Shown: piece by piece, positions 46,165 to 55,559 of the stretch
Layout of the letters: every line of letters starts with the position of its first letter
How positions within the stretch are numbered: position 1 is the stretch's first letter
Assembly (NCBI RefSeq): GCF_900324475.1
Contig: NZ_LT992502.1
Coordinates: 4,278,001 to 4,342,000 of the forward strand
DNA: 64,000 bases
Direction of reading: 5' to 3'
Source: Enterobacter bugandensis
GTDB taxonomy: Bacteria; Pseudomonadota; Gammaproteobacteria; Enterobacterales; Enterobacteriaceae
Program-made: the position numbers and the translations under genes
Notes under the pieces: generated by a model
The model's input: only the letters and a program-made list of their open reading frames with translations
Told to the model about the DNA's origin: nothing
Databases searched by the model: none

Positions 46165-46450
46165 TTTATCGGTACTACTAAGACTATTCGTTAATGGTAA
46201 TCCCCGCTTCGCAGACACCCGGCGTAGCAGGACATGAACTGAAACCTCATATGCAATAGAGCGAGAGTCAGACTAAAAATTATCTCAATACTCCGGCTTG
46301 TTTGGCAACTGATTAAATCACCGCGCCGGACGCATAAGGTAATAAGACGTAAGTCCAACTCAAATCGGTACTCCTTGTATGCTAATTCATGCCCCACGTC
46401 AAACATCTGCAACAAACTGAATGCAAAATCATTGCGGGGATCGTTACCCG

Positions 46451-47689
46451 TTAGTGAATACCGACCAGACGTGGCGTAATAAACACCACTAACTCACGCC
46501 GCTCATTATCTTTTCCATCATGGCGAAAAAGCTGTCCCAGCCAGGGGATACTCCCAAGCCCAGGCACGCTGTCACTGCCGGTTTTGTTCTTTTGCGAGAA
46601 AATTCCCCCCAGCGCCAGCGTTTCTCCACTTTTTACCTCCACCTGGGTTTCTATCTCCTGCTTATCGATGGCAAGCGTTTCGCCATCGGCCTGCTGCAGC
46701 ACCTGTCCCGGCATGTTTTCACTGATGTGTAGCTTCAGGCGCACGCGCCCACCGGGCAATACTACCGGCGTGACCTCCATTCCGAGTACCGCCTCTTTGA
46801 ACTCCACCGAGGTCGCCCCGCTTTCACCGCTTGAAACCTGATACGGGATCTCACTCCCCTGCTTAATGCTGGCCGGTTGCATGTGCGAGGCCAGCAGCCG
46901 CGGGCTGGCAATGATATCGACCTGCTGTTTTTGCTCCAGCGCAGAGAGCTCCAGATCCAGCAGCCTGCCGTTAATCCGCCCGATGTTAAACCCCACATGC
47001 GTGGTAGCACTGGCCACGGAAAGATCGCTGCCAAGCGTCGTGAGCTGTCCAACCTTGCCCGCCTCAGTGGCCTCGGCAAGATTCCACTTCACCCCCAACT
47101 CTCGCAGGCTTTTTTCATTAATGGTGACAATGTGCGCCGCCAGTTCGACCTGCTCGACGGGAATATCCATCTGAGCCGCCCACTGCTGCAGCGCCTCCAG
47201 CACCGCCTGGTTATCCCTGATGAGCAGACGGTTGGTGCGTTTGTCGACAGATAAACTCCCCTTTGGGCTCAGGAGCTTTTCAGCCGCTTTTTGCAGTTCT
47301 CCGGCATCCGCATAAGAAAATGGGATGCTGTGCGAGACCAGCGGAGCATCAAGTTGTCGACGCGCTCGCTCCTGCTCTAAACGTTCCCGCTGTTCACGCT
47401 GCCAGGCCGCGGTATGGACATAATAAATACCGCCCTCCTCTCGTAAAACGAGTCCGGCGCTGGTGACTACCGTCTGTAACGCCTGCCGCCAGGGAACGCG
47501 CGTCAGGTTAAGCGAGAGCGTGCCGCCGACATCCGGCGATACCACCAGATTACGGTTCTCCTGCGCAACCAGCGCCTGTAGCACCTGAACCACCGGCACG
47601 TCATCCACCACCAGCGTGACCGGCTTTGGCGCGACTGCCCACAGCGGGCGGCTGAACGCCAGCAGCAACAGCACTATCCTTAACTTCAT
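46451..47689 (-). CDS. hofQ: HofQ, PilQ-like outer-membrane secretin for DNA uptake
   Basis: Secretin-family channel; in E. coli hofQ is linked to using DNA as a nutrient and it is homologous to competence secretins. It has 412 residues from the ATG at 47687-47689, which provides a signal peptide (LRIVLLLLAFSRPLWA). STN/N0-like domains come first, then the secretin domain (VEVTPVVLPGGRVRLKL-type, and GETLALGGIFSQKN). Its 5' end overlaps hofP by 89 bases. Confidence 0.95.
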   Translation of the reverse strand: MKLRIVLLLLAFSRPLWAVAPKPVTLVVDDVPVVQVLQALVAQENRNLVVSPDVGGTLSLNLTRVPWRQALQTVVTSAGLVLREEGGIYYVHTAAWQREQRERLEQERARRQLDAPLVSHSIPFSYADAGELQKAAEKLLSPKGSLSVDKRTNRLLIRDNQAVLEALQQWAAQMDIPVEQVELAAHIVTINEKSLRELGVKWNLAEATEAGKVGQLTTLGSDLSVASATTHVGFNIGRINGRLLDLELSALEQKQQVDIIASPRLLASHMQPASIKQGSEIPYQVSSGESGATSVEFKEAVLGMEVTPVVLPGGRVRLKLHISENMPGQVLQQADGETLAIDKQEIETQVEVKSGETLALGGIFSQKNKTGSDSVPGLGSIPWLGQLFRHDGKDNERRELVVFITPRLVGIH

Positions 47690-48005
47690 TATTATCCTTT
47701 CCTTCTCGTTGCCACGCCCATTCTTCGGGATCGCATGTGTCACCCACATCAACAACCAGTTCCGTTTCATTGATGGCCGTTATCCGCCAGCCCGCCGGGA
47801 AACGATCGTGCTCTTTCAGACGATGCCAGCGCCGTTGCCCATCCAGCAAAATACCAACGCGCTGCTGCCCTCCCACCATTCCGCGGTAGTGCCACTGTGC
47901 CAGTTCGGCTGTGGCGCAGGGGTCGTCCGGCGGGCGAAACGGATCGCGCATGCCGGTCAACAGCAGCGCCGAGCAAACCAGCAGGTATCTCGCGCTATTT
48001 CGCAT
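47601..48005 (-). CDS. hofP: HofP, PilP-like pilus assembly protein
   Basis: Small periplasmic protein expected to link the inner-membrane PilMNO-like complex to the secretin. It has 134 residues, starting MRNSARYLLVCSALLLTG (signal or anchor), with RDPFRPP typical of this family and a domain with paired Cys (about 30 and 91). Its last 30 codons overlap the start of hofQ in another frame; the length matches E. coli HofP. It overlaps hofO by 11 bases. Confidence 0.9.
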   Translation of the reverse strand: MRNSARYLLVCSALLLTGMRDPFRPPDDPCATAELAQWHYRGMVGGQQRVGILLDGQRRWHRLKEHDRFPAGWRITAINETELVVDVGDTCDPEEWAWQREGKDNNEVKDSAVAAGVQPPAVGSRAKAGHAGGG

Positions 48006-48450
48006 GTTCCAGCTCCAGCTTCAGGCGTAACGCCGTACTTTGTGGCGCAAGCGTAAAAGCAGCGACCCGCACATCCCGCTGCGCCAGCCGGGAAAAAAGA
48101 GGCGGGATCGCCTGCCACTGCGCCTCCAGCGCCAGTTCACCGCCGTTTTGCAACGGCTTCCAGTGAAGGAGCCTTGTACCCTCCCCCTGAAAATTGAGCG
48201 GTGAAAAGGGCTTTATCTCCAGTGCCGTCCGGGTTTGCGGGCTAAACGGCACCTGACTGGCGGTGGGCCACAGCGACGCGTTAGTCCTCGCCGCCTGGCT
48301 CAACTGCTGCCGCTGATCCGCACACTGCCTCTCTGCTGGCCGGAGCAATACACCCCATGCTGTCAGGCCCATCAGGAGAATACCCAGCCCCCCGCAGACT
48401 AGCCGACACCAGGGACGACTTTCACACCAGCGTTCTAGCAAGGTCTCCAC
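47995..48450 (-). CDS. hofO: HofO, PilO-like pilus assembly protein
   Basis: Bitopic inner-membrane protein of the PilO type, normally a partner of PilN. It has 151 residues with one N-terminal membrane segment (about 18-36, CGGLGILLMGLTAWGVLL) and a small periplasmic domain. It lies 3 bases after hofN and overlaps hofP by 11 bases. Confidence 0.88.
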   Translation of the reverse strand: METLLERWCESRPWCRLVCGGLGILLMGLTAWGVLLRPAERQCADQRQQLSQAARTNASLWPTASQVPFSPQTRTALEIKPFSPLNFQGEGTRLLHWKPLQNGGELALEAQWQAIPPLFSRLAQRDVRVAAFTLAPQSTALRLKLELEHAK

Positions 48451-48453
48451 GCA

Positions 48454-48948
48454 TTACCCCTCGCTTTTCAGGTGCAGAGTGAACATCCAGCGCCCCTGGC
48501 TATCCTGCCGGAGTTCCCCCTCAGAACCGGGCGTAAAGCCGTCTATGTGCTCCAGCCCATTACGCAAGGCAGAAAGCGCCTGCAGGGTAGTGGCATAGCC
48601 GATCAACATCAGAGCAGGAGGCTGATAACGCAGCTCTGTCAGCCATACCTGCGCAGGCATGGCCTCAGAAAGTGACTCCAGCACCGGTTGCCATGCGCGG
48701 CGTTGCGGCGTGCCCGCAGGGTTCTGCACCTCTGCGGTGGGTCGCTGGCGAGACACAAGACCACGCTGCACGGACTGCGTACCCGCCAGTTGAGCCTGCA
48801 GCGCGCGCAGCGTTACCAGATAATTCATCCTTACGCTAAAAACGGTCACCAGCATGAGCAGCAATGCGCCGAAAAACACGGTTCCCCAGAAACGCAGGCA
48901 TCGCGCGCGCCGCTGCTGACGCCAGGGCAGGAAGTTGGTCACGTTCAT
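48454..48948 (-). CDS. hofN: HofN, PilN-like pilus assembly protein
   Basis: Inner-membrane PilN-type protein. It has 164 residues. The cytoplasmic start VTNFLPWRQQRRARCLRF carries the NxLPWR motif by which PilN binds PilM, followed by one membrane helix (about 23-43) and a coiled periplasmic region. It is somewhat shorter than the 179 residues I recall for E. coli. It overlaps hofM by 4 bases. Confidence 0.92.
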   Translation of the reverse strand: MNVTNFLPWRQQRRARCLRFWGTVFFGALLLMLVTVFSVRMNYLVTLRALQAQLAGTQSVQRGLVSRQRPTAEVQNPAGTPQRRAWQPVLESLSEAMPAQVWLTELRYQPPALMLIGYATTLQALSALRNGLEHIDGFTPGSEGELRQDSQGRWMFTLHLKSEG

Positions 48949-49721
48949 TCAGGCACCTCGCTCATGGCCAGCGCCAGCGCGACGGTATAGTCAGCCCCGC
49001 ATTCGGGAAGAGGCGCATGCCAGCGCTGCAGCGTTTCCCATGGAGTTCGTTCGGCATCAAAGAACGCGATGTCATTCTGGTTAAGGGCCAGCAGCGCCGC
49101 CAGCTCAGTGACGTTTTCTGCTTCAGTGGTATAACGACGCCCCCACTGATGGCGCATAGCCCACAGCCAGTGATGCGCATCCCGCCAGGCGACGCACTGC
49201 GTCGGCGCTAACGCAGGCAGCAGGTTCGCCAGCGCGCTGGCATCCGGGGTGATGGTCGCCAGCCGCAAACGTAGCGTTTTCGCCAGATCAAGAAGCGTTT
49301 CAACCTCTTTGTTTTGTGCAGCAGTCACGTGAAACGTATTGCTGAAGGTGTCCTGGGTGTAGTCGAAACAGAGGGACTCTGTCGACATCTCCAGTTCGCG
49401 CGAAAGCGCCGCCCCCATCCACGAGAGCTGCTCGCTGTCGCGCAATGCAAGAGCCGGTCGGGGCAACGTTTTTTGCAGAGTCCGTGCAGCAGGAAAGGAG
49501 AGAAATACCCGGTGGTAGTGCGGGAGCGCTTTTCGCCAGTCGCGTAAGGCATCGGCCAGCGCTTCTGGCTGACAAATTTTGCCGTCACGAATGATGCCTT
49601 CGGCCAGAGAAATGGCCCACCAGCGGCGTAAGCACCAGCCGCCTCTCTCCCGGACCAGTGCCGTAATCAGGACCTTATCCTGTTGAATATGAACGCCCGT
49701 TTGCCATGTTTTGAAAGCCAT
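48945..49721 (-). CDS. hofM: HofM, PilM-like actin-fold protein
   Basis: Cytoplasmic PilM-type protein with an actin/FtsA-like fold that binds the N-terminal tail of HofN. It has 258 residues, starting MAFKTWQTGVHIQQDKVLIT. It is first of hofMNOPQ, all coupled by overlaps or tiny gaps. It is divergent from mrcA with 120 bases between, as in E. coli. The cluster is inferred to serve a DNA-uptake pilus. Confidence 0.92.
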   Translation of the reverse strand: MAFKTWQTGVHIQQDKVLITALVRERGGWCLRRWWAISLAEGIIRDGKICQPEALADALRDWRKALPHYHRVFLSFPAARTLQKTLPRPALALRDSEQLSWMGAALSRELEMSTESLCFDYTQDTFSNTFHVTAAQNKEVETLLDLAKTLRLRLATITPDASALANLLPALAPTQCVAWRDAHHWLWAMRHQWGRRYTTEAENVTELAALLALNQNDIAFFDAERTPWETLQRWHAPLPECGADYTVALALAMSEVPE

Positions 49722-49841
49722 GCTTCACGATCTCCTTATCGCCCGTCGCCTTGACGGCTATATCAATGAATCAGGCTTGCCTTTATACTACCGCGCGATT
49801 GTTTAGAAACTGCCCAAGTGAAACCAAATGGGAAATCTCCG

Positions 49842-52394
49842 GTGAAGTTCGTAAAGTATTTATTCATCCTTGCAGTCTGTTGCATTCTGCTGGGAGCAGG
49901 CTCGATTTACGGTTTGTACAAATATATTGAGCCACAGCTACCTGATGTCGCCACGCTCCGCGATGTGCGTCTCCAGATCCCAATGCAGGTCTATAGCGCC
50001 GATGGCGAGCTGATGGCGCAGTATGGCGAGAAGCGTCGTATCCCGCTGACCTTAAACCAAATTCCCCCCGTGATGGTGAAAGCTTTTATCGCCACGGAGG
50101 ACAGCCGTTTCTACGAGCACCACGGTGTCGATCCGGTCGGGATTTTCCGTGCCGCAAGCATTGCGTTGTTCTCCGGTCACGCCTCCCAGGGGGCGAGCAC
50201 CATTACGCAACAGCTGGCGCGTAACTTCTTCCTCAGCCCTGAAAAGACGCTGACGCGTAAGATCAAAGAGGTGTTCCTGGCGATCCGTATTGAGCAACTG
50301 CTGAACAAGGACGAGATCCTTGAGCTGTACCTCAATAAAATCTATCTGGGCTACCGTGCCTATGGCGTGGGGGCAGCCGCGCAGGTGTACTTCGGTAAGC
50401 CTGTTGAACAGCTCACCTTAAGCGAAATGGCAACCATTGCCGGTCTGCCAAAAGCGCCGTCCACGTTTAACCCGCTTTACTCGCTCGATCGCGCTACCTC
50501 ACGTCGTAACGTCGTCCTGTCACGTATGCTGAGCGAAGGCTATATCAGCCAGAGCGAGTACGACCAGGCGCGTAACGACGTCATTGACGCCAATTATCAC
50601 GCCCCTGAGATCGCCTTCTCAGCCCCTTATCTGACCGAAATGGTGCGCCAGGAGATGGTGAGTCGTTATGGCGACAAGGCCTATGAAGATGGCTATCGCG
50701 TGTACACCACCGTTACCCGTAAAGTGCAGCAGGCGGCTCAGGACGCGGTGCGCAATAACGTGATGGACTACGATATGCGTCACGGCTATCGCGGACCGTC
50801 GAACGTGCTCTGGAAAGTGGGCGAAAGCGCATGGGACAGCAAAAAAATCACCAGCACGCTGAAAGCGCTGCCAACCTATGGTCCGCTCCTTCCAGCCGTA
50901 GTGACGCAGGCCGATCCTCAGGAAGCCGTTGCGACGCTGGCGGACGGCACGTCCGTCTCCCTGCGCATGGACGGTATTCGCTGGGCGCGTCCATACCGTT
51001 CGGACACCCTGCAGGGGCCAACGCCGCGCAAGGTGACCGACGTGGTACAGGCCGGGCAGCAGATTTGGGTGCGCAAGTCAGGCGATGCCTGGTGGCTGGC
51101 GCAGGTACCAGATGTGAACTCGGCTCTGGTCTCCATCAACCCACAGAACGGGGCGGTAATGGCGCTGGTCGGCGGGTTCGATTTCAACCAGAGCAAATTT
51201 AACCGCGCCACGCAGGCGCTGCGTCAGGTGGGTTCCAACATCAAGCCGTTCCTCTACACGGCTGCGATGGATAAGGGACTAACGCTTGCCAGCATCCTAA
51301 ACGACGTGCCGATCTCCCGCTGGGATGCCGGTGCCGGTTCCGACTGGCAGCCGAAGAACTCTCCTGCGGAGTATGCCGGTCCTATTCGTCTTCGCCAGGG
51401 TCTGGGGCAGTCGAAAAACGTGGTGATGGTGCGTGCCATGCGCGCGATGGGCGTCGACTATGCGGCAGAGTACCTGCAGCGCTTCGGCTTCCCGGCGCAG
51501 AACATCGTTCGCACCGAGTCGCTGGCGCTGGGCTCAGCCTCTTTTACGCCGCTTCAGGTCGCCCGCGGATACTCGGTGATGGCCAACGGCGGCTTCCTGG
51601 TTGACCCGTACTTCATCAGCAAAATCGAGAACGACCAGGGCGGCGTGCTGTTTGAAGCGAAGCCGAAAATTGCCTGCCCTGAGTGTGATATTCCGGTCAT
51701 TTACGGCAATACGCCGAAATCCGAGGTGCTCGAAAACAAGGACATGGAAGACCCTGCCGTTTCTCAGGAGCAGCCAAATATCGTCTTGCCGCAGCCGCAG
51801 CTGGAGCAGGCTAACCAGTCGCTGGTGGCGCAAACCGGCGCGCAGGAGTATGCCCCGCATGTGATCAACACGCCGCTGGCGTTCCTGATCAAGAGCGCGC
51901 TGAACACCAACATCTTCGGTGAACCCGGCTGGCAGGGTACCGGCTGGCGAGCAGGGCGCGATCTGCAGCGCCATGATATCGGCGGTAAAACCGGGACAAC
52001 TAACAGCTCAAAAGATGCGTGGTTCTCCGGCTATGGGCCGGGCGTGGTGACGTCAGTCTGGATCGGTTTCGACGATCATCGCCGTGATTTAGGCCGTACC
52101 ACGGCATCCGGCGCGATTAAAGATCAGATCTCCGGCTACGAAGGCGGCGCCAAAAGCGCGCAGCCGGCCTGGGATGCCTACATGAAATCCGTTCTTGAAG
52201 GCGTGCCGGAGCAGCCGCTGACGCCGCCACCGGGCGTGGTGACGGTCAATATTGACCGCAGCACCGGCCAGCTCGCTAACGGCGGTAATAGCCGTGCCGA
52301 GTATTTTATCGAAGGTACGCAGCCAACCACACAGGCGGTGCATGAGGTGGGTACAGAGATTATTGATAACGGCGAGACGCACGAGCTGTTTTAA
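49842..52394 (+). CDS. mrcA: PBP1A, bifunctional penicillin-binding protein
   Basis: Class A penicillin-binding protein that polymerises and crosslinks peptidoglycan. I place the start at the GTG 49842 (KFVKYLFILAVCC follows), giving 850 residues as in E. coli; an ATG 8 codons upstream at 49818 is possible. There is a membrane anchor at about 5-25 and a glycosyltransferase domain with catalytic Glu in EDSRFYEHHG. The transpeptidase has SNIKPF (SxxK, about 465), a mid-domain SxN and KTGTTNSSKD. It is convergent with nudE. Confidence 0.97.
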   Translation: MKFVKYLFILAVCCILLGAGSIYGLYKYIEPQLPDVATLRDVRLQIPMQVYSADGELMAQYGEKRRIPLTLNQIPPVMVKAFIATEDSRFYEHHGVDPVGIFRAASIALFSGHASQGASTITQQLARNFFLSPEKTLTRKIKEVFLAIRIEQLLNKDEILELYLNKIYLGYRAYGVGAAAQVYFGKPVEQLTLSEMATIAGLPKAPSTFNPLYSLDRATSRRNVVLSRMLSEGYISQSEYDQARNDVIDANYHAPEIAFSAPYLTEMVRQEMVSRYGDKAYEDGYRVYTTVTRKVQQAAQDAVRNNVMDYDMRHGYRGPSNVLWKVGESAWDSKKITSTLKALPTYGPLLPAVVTQADPQEAVATLADGTSVSLRMDGIRWARPYRSDTLQGPTPRKVTDVVQAGQQIWVRKSGDAWWLAQVPDVNSALVSINPQNGAVMALVGGFDFNQSKFNRATQALRQVGSNIKPFLYTAAMDKGLTLASILNDVPISRWDAGAGSDWQPKNSPAEYAGPIRLRQGLGQSKNVVMVRAMRAMGVDYAAEYLQRFGFPAQNIVRTESLALGSASFTPLQVARGYSVMANGGFLVDPYFISKIENDQGGVLFEAKPKIACPECDIPVIYGNTPKSEVLENKDMEDPAVSQEQPNIVLPQPQLEQANQSLVAQTGAQEYAPHVINTPLAFLIKSALNTNIFGEPGWQGTGWRAGRDLQRHDIGGKTGTTNSSKDAWFSGYGPGVVTSVWIGFDDHRRDLGRTTASGAIKDQISGYEGGAKSAQPAWDAYMKSVLEGVPEQPLTPPPGVVTVNIDRSTGQLANGGNSRAEYFIEGTQPTTQAVHEVGTEIIDNGETHELF

Positions 52395-52400
52395 GCATAA

Positions 52401-52424
52401 AAATGCCCGGTAAAAACCGGGCAA
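52401..52424 (+). terminator. Hairpin after mrcA
   Basis: GCCCGG pairs with CCGGGC around TAAAAA (52405-52422). There is no strong T run after it; it is followed within 10 bases by a second, REP-like hairpin with a T6 tail. Confidence 0.6.
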
Positions 52425-52433
52425 AGAATTGCA

Positions 52434-52468
52434 GGCCGGGTAAGGCGAAGCCGCCACCCGGCTTTTTT
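52434..52468 (+). repeat. REP-like palindrome with T tail between mrcA and nudE
   Basis: GCCGGGT (52435-52441) pairs with ACCCGGC (52456-52462); an inner GGC-GAA-GCC hairpin is nested in it, then T6 follows. The sequence resembles enterobacterial REP elements and probably terminates mrcA transcription. It lies 6 bases before the nudE stop. Confidence 0.7.
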
Positions 52469-52473
52469 ATGGC

Positions 52474-53034
52474 CTACAGCCGCCCTTGCCCCTTCAGCCA
52501 CTCGCGAACCAGGAACAGCGCGCTCACGTTGCGAGCCTCGTTAAAGTCAGGGTCTTCAAGCAGATCCATCAGATGCGCCAGCGGCCATCGAACCTGCGGC
52601 AGCGGCTCTGGCTCATCTCCCTCCAGCGATTCAGGATAGAGATCTTCAGCCACCACAATGTTCATTTTGCTGGAAAAATAGGACGGCGCCATGCTCAGTT
52701 TTTTCAGGAACGACAGTTCGTTCGCGCCAAAACCCACCTCTTCTTTCAGCTCGCGGTTTGCTGCTTCAAAGACCGTTTCACCCGGATCGATGAGCCCTTT
52801 CGAGAACCCAAGCTCGTAAGATTCCGTCCCCACGGCGTATTCGCGGATCAAAATCAGATGATCGTCGACGATAGGGACAATCATCACCGCTTCGCGCGAA
52901 GAGGGGCGCATACGCTCATAAACACGACGCACACCGTTGCTGAACTCCAGGTCCACACTCTCGACGTTAAACAGGCGCGATTTGGCGACAGTTTCAACGT
53001 GCAGAATGGTGGGTTTTTGTAGTGGTTTGCTCAT
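52474..53034 (-). CDS. nudE: NudE, ADP-ribose/NADH-family Nudix hydrolase
   Basis: Hydrolyses ADP-ribose, NADH and diadenosine compounds. It has 186 residues. The Nudix box starts GLIDPGETVFEAANRELKEE and ends VGFG (about residues 90-113), matching Gx5Ex7REUxEExGU. It starts MSKPLQKPTILHVETVAKSR. It is divergent from igaA across a 322-base gap. Confidence 0.96.
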   Translation of the reverse strand: MSKPLQKPTILHVETVAKSRLFNVESVDLEFSNGVRRVYERMRPSSREAVMIVPIVDDHLILIREYAVGTESYELGFSKGLIDPGETVFEAANRELKEEVGFGANELSFLKKLSMAPSYFSSKMNIVVAEDLYPESLEGDEPEPLPQVRWPLAHLMDLLEDPDFNEARNVSALFLVREWLKGQGRL

Positions 53035-53356
53035 CTTGATGGGGTCTTAGCAGTGTGAACTGGCGTTATTGTGCGATATGCCGCACGGTTTCGGCAATGT
53101 CAATTGTTCTTTATTTACATTTATGCAACGCAGCAGGGATCAATCCTCAATTCAAAACAAATGTCAAGAGGTTGAAATGTTTCCAGGAATTTGCTGATAT
53201 CGCGCCATGACAGGCTTTGCTATCATCACCGGTCACTGGGATGCGCTTTAGAATGCTCAAGTTCGACTCCATACTTGCCGATAGCCAGCCACAGACTCTC
53301 ATTCAATGTAAAGGTGCTACTGACTACACCTGTAAGATAAGTAAGATGGGGAAAGC
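53035..53356. other. nudE-igaA divergent intergenic region
   Basis: A 322-base stretch without a gene. It must contain promoters for nudE and igaA. A possible plus-strand -10 TATCAT occurs near 53221, and GGGGA lies just before the igaA ATG. I see no strong inverted repeat or operator. Confidence 0.5.
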
Positions 53357-55492
53357 ATGAGCACCATTTTGATTGTTCTCGCTGCTATGCTGGTCAGCGC
53401 ATTGATTGCAGGGTGGCTGTACAGGCGACGCATACAGCGCCGTTACCGGCTGCCCTTTTTAAATGCCTTCGCGGGTGCGACAACGCGTAAACTCACGCAA
53501 GACGAGCGCGATGCAGTTGAAAACTATCTCGAAACGCTGAACCGTTCTCAGTTAACGCCTGGGCCGACGGGAGCCACGACTGCACCTGTCGCGCTTAAGC
53601 TTAACGCGCAAAGTGACACCGTGCTCTGCGTGACGCGCTCCATCACGCGCTACGGCATTACGACTGACGACCCCAACAAGTGGCGCTACTACCTGGATTC
53701 GGTTGAGGTGCATCTGCCTCCGTCCTGGGAGCAGTACATTAACGACGAAAACAGCGTTGAGCTGATTCACACCGATTCGCTGCCGCTGGTAATCTCGCTC
53801 AACGGCCATACCCTGAATGACTATCTTCACGAAGCCCCGCGCTTTGCGCTGGAACGCGCGAGTTCAACGCAGGCCTCTATTCGTGGTGAAGAGACCGAGC
53901 AGATTGAGCTGCTGAATATTCGTCAGGAGACGCATGAAGAGTACGCCCTGAGCCGTCCGGACGGTATTCGTGAAGCCATCCTGATCGTTGCCGCTTTCCT
54001 GCTCTTTTTTGTCTGCCTGCTGACGCCGGACGTCTTTGTCCCATGGCTGGCGGGTGGCGCGGTGTTGCTTCTTGCGGCCGGGCTGTGGGGGCTCTTTGCC
54101 CCACCGGCCAAAACCTCGCTGCGGGAGATCCACTGCCTGCGCGGCACGCCAAAGCGCTGGGGCCTGTTCGGTGAGAACGATCAGGAGCATCTCAACAATA
54201 TCTCACTCGGGATTATTGACCTGATCTACCCGCGCCACTGGCAACCGTGGATTGCGCAGGATTTAGGGCAGAAAACCGATATTGATATCTATCTTGACCG
54301 CCACGTTGTGCGACAGGGGCGCTTCCTGTCTCTGCATGATGAAGTGAAAAATTTCCCGCTTCAGCACTGGCTGCGCAGCACGGTCATCGCCGCCGGCGCC
54401 GGGCTGGTGTTTATCATGCTGCTGCTTTTCGTGCCGCTGGATATGCCCATCAAATTTACCCTGTCGTGGATCAAAGGCGCGCAGACCATCGAGGCGACCA
54501 GCGTCAACCAGCTCGATGAAGCGGGTGTACGGGTGGGCGATACGCTGCGCCTGAAAGGCACCGGAATGTGTAATATCCATACCCCGGGGGCGTGGAACAC
54601 GCGCCAGAATTCACCGTTCACGCCGTTCGACTGTTCGCAAATTATCTGGAACGACGCGCCGCCGCTGCCGCTGCCGGAATCCGAAGTGGTGAATAAAGCC
54701 ACGGCGCTGACCCAGACGGTCAACCGCCAGCTGCACCCGAAACCGGACGATGATTCACGCGTCAGCCCCGCGCTGCGTTCCGCCATCCAGAAATCAGGCA
54801 TGATTCTGCTGGATGATTTTGGCGACATTGTCCTGAAAACCCAGGACTTATGCTCATCGCAGGATGAGTGCATACGCCTCAAGAACGCGCTGGTTAACCT
54901 CGGGAACAGTAAAGACTGGGACTCGCTGGTGAAACGCGCCGAGGCGGGACGACTGGATGGCGTCAACGTGCTGCTGCGTCCGGTCAGCGCGGAATCGCTT
55001 GATAACCTGGTCGCCACCTCGACATCGCCGTTTATGATGCGCGAAACCACCCGGGCGGCTCAGGCGCTCAACAGTCCTGCACCGGGCGGCTTTGTGATTG
55101 CCAGCGATGAAGGCAGCGACCTGGTCGATCAGCCTTACCCGCAGGTAGCGCTTTATGACTACCCGGCCCAGGAGCAGTGGAGCCAGTTCCAGCGTCTGGC
55201 GCAGATGCTGATGCAAACGCCGTTCAGTGCCGAAGGGATTGTCACAAGCATCTACACCGACGCCAACGGCACGCGCCATATCGGCCTGCACCGGATGCCG
55301 GACAGCGCAGGATTGTGGCGTTACATTGGCACCTCTCTGCTGATGATCGCCATGCTGATCGCCATTTTCTGGAACGGTTTTATGGCCCTGCGCCGCTACC
55401 AGCGCTCCCGCACGCGTCTGGCGGAGATCCAGCAATATTATGAGAATTGCCTCAATCCTAAGCTGATCCCCTCCTCTGAGAGCCTGATCTGA
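53357..55492 (+). CDS. igaA: IgaA (YrfF), inner-membrane attenuator of the Rcs phosphorelay
   Basis: Membrane protein that holds the Rcs envelope-stress system off by contacting RcsD; essential in wild-type backgrounds. It has 711 residues, the same as E. coli. There is an N-terminal membrane helix (about 3-20), two further helices around 210-245, another near 340-360, a large periplasmic domain (about 362-650, with Cys at about 405, 426, 500 and 506) and a final helix near 655-675. It is followed by yrfG, 67 bases on. Confidence 0.95.
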   Translation: MSTILIVLAAMLVSALIAGWLYRRRIQRRYRLPFLNAFAGATTRKLTQDERDAVENYLETLNRSQLTPGPTGATTAPVALKLNAQSDTVLCVTRSITRYGITTDDPNKWRYYLDSVEVHLPPSWEQYINDENSVELIHTDSLPLVISLNGHTLNDYLHEAPRFALERASSTQASIRGEETEQIELLNIRQETHEEYALSRPDGIREAILIVAAFLLFFVCLLTPDVFVPWLAGGAVLLLAAGLWGLFAPPAKTSLREIHCLRGTPKRWGLFGENDQEHLNNISLGIIDLIYPRHWQPWIAQDLGQKTDIDIYLDRHVVRQGRFLSLHDEVKNFPLQHWLRSTVIAAGAGLVFIMLLLFVPLDMPIKFTLSWIKGAQTIEATSVNQLDEAGVRVGDTLRLKGTGMCNIHTPGAWNTRQNSPFTPFDCSQIIWNDAPPLPLPESEVVNKATALTQTVNRQLHPKPDDDSRVSPALRSAIQKSGMILLDDFGDIVLKTQDLCSSQDECIRLKNALVNLGNSKDWDSLVKRAEAGRLDGVNVLLRPVSAESLDNLVATSTSPFMMRETTRAAQALNSPAPGGFVIASDEGSDLVDQPYPQVALYDYPAQEQWSQFQRLAQMLMQTPFSAEGIVTSIYTDANGTRHIGLHRMPDSAGLWRYIGTSLLMIAMLIAIFWNGFMALRRYQRSRTRLAEIQQYYENCLNPKLIPSSESLI

Positions 55493-55559
55493 TAACGTCG
55501 TTGCGCGACAAGATGTGCTACCCTGTCGCGCACGTTTCTTCTGGCTGGAGTTCCCCCCT

